A stretch of 64,000 nucleotides of DNA. Source: DAOMFB01 sp963801475 (GTDB taxonomy: Bacteria; Acidobacteriota; Thermoanaerobaculia; UBA5066). The notes under the pieces are model-generated. The model did not search any database. It was not told the origin of the DNA and worked only from the letters and a program-made list of their open reading frames with translations. A program made the position numbers and the translations under genes. The DNA is taken from NCBI GenBank assembly GCA_963801475.1, contig CAWDEX010000001.1, positions 496,001-560,000 of the forward strand, written 5' to 3'. Shown piece after piece: positions 55,092-62,261 of the stretch. Numbering within the stretch: position 1 is the stretch's first letter; the number at the start of each line of letters is the position of its first letter.

Positions 55092-57586
55092 TTCGCCGGG
55101 GTCCCGGCCTCGATCAGGTTGACGAAGAGCCGGTAGGCCCCCGGAATGCCGGCGGGGAGCTGGCGGAAGAAAGCGAGCCCGGTGTAGACGAACGCCCCCT
55201 TTCCGTAACGTGCGAAGAGGAGCGAGCCGGTCTTCGCGTCCTCGCCGGGGTCGCTCATCGAGAGCGGCGTCTGGTACTTCGGGTCCCAGCTCCCTGCGAA
55301 GTAGAGACCACGCTCCTGGATCCAGCCGTCGAAGTCGGCGGGTCCGATCCGGTTCGGAACGGTCAGGAGCGGGTGCGCAGCGTCGGTGAAGGCGACGGGC
55401 GCCTCCTCCACGGTGACCCGGTCACGCGAGATCTTGAACGGATACGGTCCGATCTCCCCGGTGACCAGCTCGCCCGTCGTGTCGTACTGGACGACGAAGA
55501 CGCCTCCCGCCTCGACATACGCCATCAGCTTCCCGTGCAGCACCTTGAGCCTCGGCCGCGTGTTGAAGGCGCGGATGCCGGCGACGATCGTCCCGAAGCG
55601 GGAAAGGTCGCCCGACTCGAGCTCGGCGTCGGAGAGGAGGGTCACGCGGTACCCGATCTGCCGGAGGGCCTCGGGAACGGTGTCGCCCGAGCCCATGATG
55701 TAGCCGATCTCGCGAGGCGGCGCCGCGAGGTCGAGGCGCAGTGCCTTCGCTTCCGCGGGCGGCAGAAGCGTCTGGCGTGGAATGTGGGGGTAGTCGACGC
55801 GGACGAGGCTCCGTGACCACTCCGTTCCGCCCACGACGGCCGTCGCCCGAAGCGTGGCGACGGAGGGCTTCGCGGGCGGTGTCACGGTGACGGTGACCTC
55901 CCGTTCCTCGTCGCGCGCGGCGAACGAAAAGGGGACCTCCGCCGGCGTCACCGTCCACCCGCGGTCCAGCGAGACGCGGAGCGTCCCGGCCGCCGGGGCG
56001 AAGCTCCGGAGGGCGACGGCGACCTTCTTCGGTGCCGCGCCGGCGAAGGCATAGACCTTCTCGTCGAAGGTCGCCGTCACCGGCGGGACGACGTCGAACG
56101 GCATGTAGACCTCGCCCCGGACGGGGTCGGTGCGGCGGAAGACGACGGGCGTCGTGAAGTCCAGCGTCTGTCCTCCCGCCATCACCCGGAACCGGGCGAC
56201 GAGCGGGGCGGGCGCCTCGGGCATTCCGATGAGGGAGGCCGACTCGACGGCGTAGAGCCCCTTGCCGGCGGGCTTCGTGAGCCAGAAGGGGTTCGTCAGC
56301 GGCTGGCCGGCCGGGAGCGTCATCGTCACGTCGGCGCGGAGCGGCTCGTTGAACCTCAGCTCGCCGCCGGCGGCCGGCGGGGCCGAAGTGACGTCGACCG
56401 ACGCGAGCGCCATCGGGAAGGTCGAACGGTTGAGGATCATCGTCGCGACCTTCACGGAGCTTCCCGGCGTCGCCGACGGCTGGGCGGCGACGGCCTCGAC
56501 CCAGACCCCGGCGCAGGACCGGATCACCTCGAGGAGCTCGGCGCGCTTCACGTCCTTCTCGGGACCCGGCGGCAGGGCGTTCAGCTTTCTCCAGGCCGAA
56601 AGAAGAACCGGCAGGCTGGCCGCCGGGTCGTCCTCGCGGAAGGTCCGTTCCGCCTCGGCAAGGAGCGGAGCGACCGTCTCTCCTCCCGGTACGCGCTTCC
56701 AGGTCAGGTCGATGCCGTCGAAGAGGCCCGATTCCGTCCGGTCGCCCTTGAGGGGCGAGAAGTCGTTGAACCAGGCGCCACGCCTCTCGGCGGAGCCGAA
56801 GCCCTGGCTCTTGTGCATCGTCCTCGCTTGCGCGGCGATCTCCGTGTACGAGCGTCCGAGGAGCGCGTTGTAGGCGCCGAGGTCGGCGGAAACGCTCCCC
56901 GGCGGGACGGACCGCGGCTGGTCGGGTCGAAATCGGAAGGCGTTGAAGAAGAGCCGCCGCGGTCTCCAGGGCCGGAGGCCCTCGGCGACCTGCTCGGGGA
57001 AGCGACCCGGGTCGCCCGCCGCCTCGAACGCCTCGGCCGAGAGGATCGCGGAGGCCGTGTGGTGGCCGTGCCCCCCTTCGCCCGTGGTCGGGAACCGGTT
57101 GACGACGACGTCGGGGCGGAAGGTCCGGATGACGCGGACGACGTCGGAGAGGACCTTCTCGCGGTCCCAGATCGTCAGCGTCTCCTCGGGGCTCTTCGAG
57201 TAACCGAAGTCGATGGCGCGCGTGAAGAACTGCTGCGCCCCGTCGATGCGCCGCGCGGCGAGAAGCTCCTGGGTTCGGAGGAGGCCGAGCAGCTCGGCGG
57301 CCTCCGGGCCGATGAGGTTCTGCCCGCCGTCGCCCCGAGTGATGGCGAGGTAGGCCGTGGAGACGAGCTGTCCCTTCGCGCCCCAGGAGAGGAAGGCCGT
57401 GTTCTCGTCGTCGGGGTGCGCCGCGACGTAAAGGACGCCCCCGACGACGTTCAGCCTCTTCAGAACGAGCCGTATCTCGGCCGCGCTCATCGTCTCCGCC
57501 GGCGCACCAGCGAGGAGGCGGAGCGGAAGCGCGAGGAGGGCAGCAAGGAAAAGGCGCGGGAGTATCGGTTTGAGCAGCTGTCTCAT
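55088..57586 (-). CDS. PIG-L family deacetylase with large C-terminal beta domains
   Basis: An 832-residue exported deacetylase. Signal peptide about 1-29. The PIG-L domain (about 48-300) starts with the metal motif AHPDDENTA (His57, Asp59-60), followed by GDGGQNLIGPE and the GGHGHHT His site. Downstream are Ig-like/NEW3-type beta-sandwich domains (about 380-620) and a C-terminal amidotransferase-like fold. PIG-L enzymes deacetylate GlcNAc-containing molecules, including thiol precursors (BshB, MshB). An exported form with beta domains probably acts on oligosaccharides. Operon with the micro-ORF and symporter. A TACACT hexamer about 10 bases upstream of the ATG may be its -10. Confidence 0.92.
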   Translation of the reverse strand: MRQLLKPILPRLFLAALLALPLRLLAGAPAETMSAAEIRLVLKRLNVVGGVLYVAAHPDDENTAFLSWGAKGQLVSTAYLAITRGDGGQNLIGPEAAELLGLLRTQELLAARRIDGAQQFFTRAIDFGYSKSPEETLTIWDREKVLSDVVRVIRTFRPDVVVNRFPTTGEGGHGHHTASAILSAEAFEAAGDPGRFPEQVAEGLRPWRPRRLFFNAFRFRPDQPRSVPPGSVSADLGAYNALLGRSYTEIAAQARTMHKSQGFGSAERRGAWFNDFSPLKGDRTESGLFDGIDLTWKRVPGGETVAPLLAEAERTFREDDPAASLPVLLSAWRKLNALPPGPEKDVKRAELLEVIRSCAGVWVEAVAAQPSATPGSSVKVATMILNRSTFPMALASVDVTSAPPAAGGELRFNEPLRADVTMTLPAGQPLTNPFWLTKPAGKGLYAVESASLIGMPEAPAPLVARFRVMAGGQTLDFTTPVVFRRTDPVRGEVYMPFDVVPPVTATFDEKVYAFAGAAPKKVAVALRSFAPAAGTLRVSLDRGWTVTPAEVPFSFAARDEEREVTVTVTPPAKPSVATLRATAVVGGTEWSRSLVRVDYPHIPRQTLLPPAEAKALRLDLAAPPREIGYIMGSGDTVPEALRQIGYRVTLLSDAELESGDLSRFGTIVAGIRAFNTRPRLKVLHGKLMAYVEAGGVFVVQYDTTGELVTGEIGPYPFKISRDRVTVEEAPVAFTDAAHPLLTVPNRIGPADFDGWIQERGLYFAGSWDPKYQTPLSMSDPGEDAKTGSLLFARYGKGAFVYTGLAFFRQLPAGIPGAYRLFVNLIEAGTPAK

Positions 57587-57644
57587 CAGGCGGGGAAGTG
57601 TACCGGTCTTGCTCCGGCGCGCGGCGCGCCCGGCACGGACGGGA

Positions 57645-57650
57645 TAGATT
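57645..57650 (+). promoter_or_regulatory. TAGATT -10-like hexamer, probable leaderless start
   Basis: TAGATT ends 7 bases before ATG 57658, with no Shine-Dalgarno. The divergent PIG-L gene starts 71 bases away. Confidence 0.4.
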
Positions 57651-57657
57651 CCGGACG

Positions 57658-58554
57658 ATGGAGCGGCGGGTCCTGGGAAAGACCGGCCTCGAGGTTTCCG
57701 CTCTCGGCTTCGGCGGGTCGGAGATCGGGTACGAGAACGCGAGCGTCCGGGACGTCGAGAGGCTGCTGAACGCCGCTCTCGACGCCGGGCTCAACGTGAT
57801 CGACACGGCCGAGTGCTACTTCGGAAGCGAGCGCCTGATCGGTCGCACCGTCTCGTCCCGGCGGAGGGAGTTCTTCCTCTTCACCAAGTGCGGTCACGAC
57901 CAGGGGTTCGGGCTGCCCGAATGGACGCCGCGGCTTCTCGAGGCGAGCGTGGAGCGGAGCCTCCGGCTCCTCCGGACCGACCGTGTCGACCTCGTCCAGC
58001 TCCACTCCTGCGGCGAGAAGGTCCTGGGCAAGGGGGACGTGATCGAGACCCTCCAGCGGCTCCGGGCGGCGGGAAAGACGCGCTTCGTCGGGTACAGCGG
58101 CGACGGGAGCGACGCCCTCGCCGCCGTCCGGACGGGGCGGTTCGACGCGCTCCAGATCTCGATCTCGGTCGCGGACCAGGAGGCGATCGACCTCGTGCTC
58201 CCCGAGGCGCGCGCCCGGGGCCTCGGGATTATCGCCAAGCGCCCCGTCGCGAACGCGGCCTGGCGGACGGGGAGCCGGCCCGCCGACGCCTATCACCATG
58301 CCTACTGGGAGCGGCTCGCGAAGCTCGACTACCCGTTCCTGAAAGCGCCCCTCACCGAATCGGTGGGAACGGCCCTCCGGTTCACGCTCGCGGTCCCCGG
58401 CGTCGCGACGGCCCTGGTCGGGACGAAGACCCCGGGGCGCTGGGAGGAGAACGCGGCGCTCCTCCTGGCAGGCGCGCTCCCGGCCGTGGAATACGACGCC
58501 ATCCGGGCCCGCTGGAGGGCCGTCGCGCCGAAGGGGTGGACCGGCCAGGTCTGA
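57658..58554 (+). CDS. Aldo/keto reductase (298 residues)
   Basis: An aldo/keto reductase of the barrel type. N-terminus MERRVLGKTGLEVSALGFG is standard. The tetrad is visible: Asp and Tyr in VIDTAECYFG, Lys in FLFTKCG, His in LVQLHSCG. The cofactor-binding end TALVGTKTPGRWEEN is present. No Cys-rich ferredoxin tail is present. At 298 residues it is shorter than the 328-residue paralogue at 17-18 kb and not its recent duplicate. The substrate is unknown. A TAGATT hexamer 7 bases upstream and no Shine-Dalgarno suggest a leaderless mRNA. Confidence 0.92.
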   Translation: MERRVLGKTGLEVSALGFGGSEIGYENASVRDVERLLNAALDAGLNVIDTAECYFGSERLIGRTVSSRRREFFLFTKCGHDQGFGLPEWTPRLLEASVERSLRLLRTDRVDLVQLHSCGEKVLGKGDVIETLQRLRAAGKTRFVGYSGDGSDALAAVRTGRFDALQISISVADQEAIDLVLPEARARGLGIIAKRPVANAAWRTGSRPADAYHHAYWERLAKLDYPFLKAPLTESVGTALRFTLAVPGVATALVGTKTPGRWEENAALLLAGALPAVEYDAIRARWRAVAPKGWTGQV

Positions 58555-58580
58555 CTTGACGGCCGGGGGCTCGAAGGGCA

Positions 58581-58586
58581 TAGAAT
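58581..58586 (+). promoter_or_regulatory. TAGAAT -10-like hexamer upstream of the methyltransferase leader
   Basis: TAGAAT with TTGACG (58556-58561) 19 bases upstream, a slightly long but plausible promoter. Transcription from here gives a leader of about 90 bases. Confidence 0.4.
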
Positions 58587-58615
58587 AAGACTCGGTCGCA
58601 AATGGCGTCTTTCTT

Positions 58616-58677
58616 GGGGGGAGGACGCCTGCGGCTCTCCCCCCGTCCGTCCACCTTCAGAACGGAAAAGGGGGGAG
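58616..58677 (+). promoter_or_regulatory. Candidate RNA switch sequestering the methyltransferase ribosome-binding site
   Basis: CTCCCCCC (58637-58644) is perfectly complementary to two copies of GGGGGGAG: one upstream (58616-58623, 13-base loop) and one that contains the Shine-Dalgarno (58670-58677, 5 bases before ATG 58683). The two 8-bp helices exclude each other. One frees the ribosome-binding site and the other hides it. No known riboswitch class is recognised. Confidence 0.5.
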
Positions 58678-58682
58678 TTCTC

Positions 58683-59759
58683 ATGATCCGGCCGCTGGAA
58701 GTCACCCGCGTCGACGACGAGAAGGTCATGGCCTTCGTCCAGAGGGCCGTCGGGGAGTTCGGGGTCACGCTGAGCGCGGCCCTGACGGTCATCGGCGACA
58801 AGCTGGGCCTCTACAAGGCCCTCTGGGCGGCGGGGCCGCTGACGAGCGAGGAGCTGGCGCGCCAGACGGGCACCGTCGAGGCCTACGTGAGGCCGTGGCT
58901 CGTGAACCAGGCGGCGGGCGGCGTCCTTTCGTACGACGGAGAGACGGGGAAGTACTCCCTCCCGCCGGAGCACGCGATGGCGCTGGCGGACGACACGAGC
59001 CCGTACTTCGTGCTGGGCGGCTACCAGCTCGTGACGGCGATGATGAAGGCCGAGGCGCGGATCCTGGAGTCCTTCCGGACGGGCGAGGGAATGCTCTGGG
59101 GCGAGCACGACCACAACCTGTTCGAAGGAACCGAGCGGTTCTTCCGCCCGGGCTACGCGGCCAACCTCGTCTCGAGCTGGATCCCGGCGCTCTCGGGAGT
59201 CAAGGAGAAGCTCGAGAAGGGCGCTCGCGTCGCCGACGTCGGCTGCGGGCACGGCGCCTCGACCGTGATCATGGCCGAGGCGTTCCCGAAATCGCTCTTC
59301 TGGGGCTTCGACAACCACGCGCCGTCCATCGTCCGGGCCCGGCAGGCCGCCATCGCGGCCCGTGTCGCCGACCGGGTGAGCTTCGAGGTCGCGGCGGCGA
59401 CGACGTACGCGGGGGGGCCGTTCGACCTGATCGCCTTCTTCGACTGCCTCCACGACATGGGCGACCCGACGGGGGCCCTCCGGCGGGCGGCCGAGAAGCT
59501 CGCCCGGGACGGAAGCGTCCTTATCGTCGAGCCGATGGCGGGCGAGAGCGAGGCCGACAACTTCAATCCGGTCGGGCGCGTCTATGCCGGCGCCTCGGCC
59601 CTCTGCTGCACGCCGAACGCCGTGGCGTCCGGAAACACGGTCCTGGGGACCATCGCCACAGAGGAGCAGTTCCGCACGCTCGCCCGGGAGGCGGGATTCA
59701 GCCGTTTTCACCGGGCGACCGAGACGCCCTTCAACCGGATCTTCGAGGCGCGACTGTAA
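58683..59759 (+). CDS. SAM-dependent class I methyltransferase with winged-helix N-terminus
   Basis: A 358-residue cytosolic methyltransferase. An N-terminal winged-helix dimerisation domain (about 15-110: LSAALTVIGDKLGLYKAL, TSEELARQTG) precedes a Rossmann-like SAM domain with motif I VADVGCGHGAST (about 180-191), acidic loop FWGFDNH and post-motif FDLIAFFDCLHDMGDP. This layout matches small-molecule O/N-methyltransferases; the substrate cannot be named. A strong Shine-Dalgarno (GGGGAG) lies 5 bases upstream, but it can pair with an upstream C-rich strand, so translation may be regulated by RNA structure. Confidence 0.88.
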   Translation: MIRPLEVTRVDDEKVMAFVQRAVGEFGVTLSAALTVIGDKLGLYKALWAAGPLTSEELARQTGTVEAYVRPWLVNQAAGGVLSYDGETGKYSLPPEHAMALADDTSPYFVLGGYQLVTAMMKAEARILESFRTGEGMLWGEHDHNLFEGTERFFRPGYAANLVSSWIPALSGVKEKLEKGARVADVGCGHGASTVIMAEAFPKSLFWGFDNHAPSIVRARQAAIAARVADRVSFEVAAATTYAGGPFDLIAFFDCLHDMGDPTGALRRAAEKLARDGSVLIVEPMAGESEADNFNPVGRVYAGASALCCTPNAVASGNTVLGTIATEEQFRTLAREAGFSRFHRATETPFNRIFEARL

Positions 59760-59788
59760 GGAGGCGGGCGCGCGCCGCGGAGATGGCT

Positions 59789-59794
59789 TAGAGT
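59789..59794 (+). promoter_or_regulatory. TAGAGT -10-like hexamer, probable leaderless start
   Basis: TAGAGT ends 6 bases before ATG 59801. No Shine-Dalgarno or clear -35 is present. Confidence 0.3.
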
Positions 59795-59800
59795 CCGGCC

Positions 59801-60454
59801 ATGTTCCTCGGGCACGTGGCCGTCGGCCTTGCCGCGAAGAAAGTCGCTCCGAAAGCCCCGCTCGCCTGGCTCGTGGCGGCGCCGGGGCTCCTGGACCTCC
59901 TCTGGCCGGTCTTTCTCGCGATCGGACTTGAGGAGGTCCGGATCGCTCCGGGAATCACGGCGGTGACGCCCCTCGACTTCGTCCGCTACCCGATTTCGCA
60001 CAGTCTCCTCCTCTCGATCGTCTGGGGGCTCCTCGCGGCCGGCCTCTACTTCGCTGCGCAGAACGACCGGACGGGAGCGCTCGTCGTCGGCGCGCTCGTG
60101 GTTTCTCACTGGCTCCTCGACTGGATCTCCCACCGTCCCGACATGCCCCTCACGCCGTGGCCCGGGACGAAAGTCGGCCTGGGCCTCTGGAACTCGATTC
60201 CGGCCACGATCGCCGTCGAGGGGGCCCTCTTCGCAGTCGGCGTCGTCGTCTACGCGCGGGCGACCATGGCGCGCGACGCGATCGGACGCTGGTCGTTCGC
60301 GGCCTTCGCGGCGCTGCTCGTCGTCATCTACGTCGGCAACGTCTTCGGCCCGCCGCCGCCCAGCGTCGCGGCGCTGAACGTTGTCGCCTTCGCGGGATTC
60401 CTGATCCCCGTCTGGGCCGGCTGGTTCGACCGGCACCGGAGCCTCCGGGGCTGA
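59801..60454 (+). CDS. YdjM/DUF457-like membrane-bound metal-dependent hydrolase homologue
   Basis: A 217-residue membrane protein with about six helices. Conserved polar residues of the YdjM-like family are visible: an N-terminal GHVAVGLAAKK, the motif YPISHSLLLS and SHWLLDWISHRPDMPL, giving a His/Asp set that could bind a metal at the membrane face. Family members are annotated as inner-membrane metal-dependent hydrolases, without a proven substrate. The start is ATG 59801, with a TAGAGT hexamer 6 bases upstream and no Shine-Dalgarno. It is convergent with the amidase. Confidence 0.78.
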   Translation: MFLGHVAVGLAAKKVAPKAPLAWLVAAPGLLDLLWPVFLAIGLEEVRIAPGITAVTPLDFVRYPISHSLLLSIVWGLLAAGLYFAAQNDRTGALVVGALVVSHWLLDWISHRPDMPLTPWPGTKVGLGLWNSIPATIAVEGALFAVGVVVYARATMARDAIGRWSFAAFAALLVVIYVGNVFGPPPPSVAALNVVAFAGFLIPVWAGWFDRHRSLRG

Positions 60455-60460
60455 CCCGGC

Positions 60461-61864
60461 TCACACCGACGGGCGCCTCGTGTGCCAGTCGGTCCGGCGC
60501 TGGTACTCCGTGGCGATGGCGACGAGGGTTTCGTCGGCGAAGGCGCGGCCCTGGAACTGGATCCCCGTCGGGAGGCCGTTCTCGCCGAAGCCGTTGACGA
60601 CCGAGATTGCCGGCTGGCCGGCGAGGTTGCCCGCCGGGATCACCGCGGGGCCGCCGCCGACGCCGGGGTACGCCTTGTCGAAGTCGACGCCGATCGGGCT
60701 CGCGACCGTCTGGCGCGACGGGGCGACGAGGGCGTCGTACGTCCTGCAGAGCTCGTCGAGAGCCTTCCGGATGGGGCCGCGGAGGCGCATCGCCTGCAGG
60801 TAGTCGACGGCAAGGACCATGGAGCCGGAGAAGCCGCCCCACTTGTCGTTCGCGGCGCGGAGCTTCTGGGTTCCGCCGCTCTCGATCAGGTCGCGGAAGG
60901 CGGAAGCCCCCTCGGCGCCGACGACGGTCGACACGGCCGGGCCGTACGGGAAGTCCGGGAACGGAACGTTCTCCTCGACGTCGCAGAAGGAGCGGAGGAC
61001 CTTCACGGCCTCCTCGAAGTTCTTCTTCACCTCGGGCTGGGCTTTCTCGGCCGAGCCCTTGAGGACGCCGATCCGGAACCGCCGCGCGCCCGCGTGCGGC
61101 CTCCATGGCCGGTCGACAGTCGTCGGGTCGAGCGGGTCGGCCCCGGCGATCGCCGCCATGACGAGGCCGCAGTCCTCAGCCGTCCGGCACATCGGCCCGA
61201 GCTTGTCGAGCGTCCAGCAGAGGGCCATCGCCCCGTGACGGCTGACGCGCCCGTACGTCGGGCGGAGCCCGCTGACGCCGGAGTAGGCGGCCGGCGTGAT
61301 GATCGACCCCGACGTCTCCGACCCGATCGAGAAGGCGACGAGCCCCGCGGCCGTGGCGGCCGCGGGACCGGAAGAGGAACCGCCCGACCAGAAGTTCACG
61401 TTCCACGGCGAGCGGCCGGGACCGGTGAAGGAGGCGTCGGGGTGGTTGTAGCCGAACGCACCGGCCAGCTCCACCATGGCGAGCTTCGCGACGAGGATGG
61501 CGCCCGCCTCGCGGAGCTTCCGGACGACCGTGGCATCGTGATCGAAGACCTGCTCGCGGAACGGCTCGGCCCCCCACGTCGTCGGGATCCCCTTCGTCGC
61601 GAGAAGGTCCTTGACGCCGTACGGAATCCCGTGAAGCGGGCCCCGCCACTTTCCCGCTGCGATCTCGGCTTCGGCGGCCTTCGCCTCGGCGATCGCGAGG
61701 TCGCGCGTTACGGTGACGACCGCACCGAGCGAGGGGCCGACCTTCTCGAGCCTGTTGATGTACGCGCTGGCGAGGGCGACCGGAGAGATCTCCTTCTTCC
61801 GGATCCGCTCCGAGAGCTTCCGGACGGACGAGTGAAGCGTCTCCGGGGAAATCGGCGCCGCCAT
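60461..61864 (-). CDS. Amidase-signature enzyme
   Basis: A 467-residue amidase of the AS family (GatA-like fold) that hydrolyses amide bonds. The Ser-cisSer-Lys triad is visible: Lys in YGVKDLLATKG, the cis-Ser in GGSSSGPAAATAAGLV, and the nucleophile Ser in GSETSGSIITPA. The length and C-terminus are normal. gatB and gatC are not nearby, so it is a free-standing amidase rather than a tRNA amidotransferase subunit. The Tat-signal protein gene precedes it by 1 base on the same strand, so the two are translated together. Confidence 0.94.
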   Translation of the reverse strand: MAAPISPETLHSSVRKLSERIRKKEISPVALASAYINRLEKVGPSLGAVVTVTRDLAIAEAKAAEAEIAAGKWRGPLHGIPYGVKDLLATKGIPTTWGAEPFREQVFDHDATVVRKLREAGAILVAKLAMVELAGAFGYNHPDASFTGPGRSPWNVNFWSGGSSSGPAAATAAGLVAFSIGSETSGSIITPAAYSGVSGLRPTYGRVSRHGAMALCWTLDKLGPMCRTAEDCGLVMAAIAGADPLDPTTVDRPWRPHAGARRFRIGVLKGSAEKAQPEVKKNFEEAVKVLRSFCDVEENVPFPDFPYGPAVSTVVGAEGASAFRDLIESGGTQKLRAANDKWGGFSGSMVLAVDYLQAMRLRGPIRKALDELCRTYDALVAPSRQTVASPIGVDFDKAYPGVGGGPAVIPAGNLAGQPAISVVNGFGENGLPTGIQFQGRAFADETLVAIATEYQRRTDWHTRRPSV

Positions 61865-61865
61865 G

Positions 61866-62222
61866 TCACTTCGCTCCCGCCACGGCGGCGATGAAGACGA
61901 CGTCCGGCTCGTCGGCGTTAGCCAGCTTCACCTGTCTCATCCGTTCGGCGTTCCGGGCGATCCGCTCAAGCGACCTTTTCGCGGCCTCGAGCTGCCCCGG
62001 CTCGAAGTGCTTGCCGAACTTCGCCGTCATCGCCTCCGCCATCGCGCCGAGGAACGGCAGGGTCGGCTCGGGCGTCGGCGTGTGGGTGGGGACCTGGATC
62101 GGGGCGGCCTGGGCGGCGAGGGGGAGGGCGCGCGCCAGGATCGGGGCTCCGGCGACCACGACCAGTGTCTTTGCGAATCGGCGGCGCGTCGGGGTCGCCG
62201 AGGGGGCGTTGGCAGGCTTCAT
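61866..62222 (-). CDS. Small Tat-signal protein upstream of the amidase
   Basis: A 118-residue exported protein with a twin-arginine signal (TRRRFAKTLVVVAGAP, about 12-27), then a Pro/Thr-rich linker (PTHTPTPEPT) and a helical domain of about 70 residues with FEPGQLEAAKRSLERIARNAERMRQVKL. It resembles small partner proteins with a Tat signal (gluconate-dehydrogenase-subunit-3-like), but I cannot assign a family with confidence. GGAG lies 7 bases before ATG 62222. The stop is one base from the amidase ATG, so the two are functionally linked by position. Confidence 0.68.
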   Translation of the reverse strand: MKPANAPSATPTRRRFAKTLVVVAGAPILARALPLAAQAAPIQVPTHTPTPEPTLPFLGAMAEAMTAKFGKHFEPGQLEAAKRSLERIARNAERMRQVKLANADEPDVVFIAAVAGAK

Positions 62223-62261
62223 CAATGGGCTCCTCGGGATCCGATTCTCCCCCCCGCCGTT

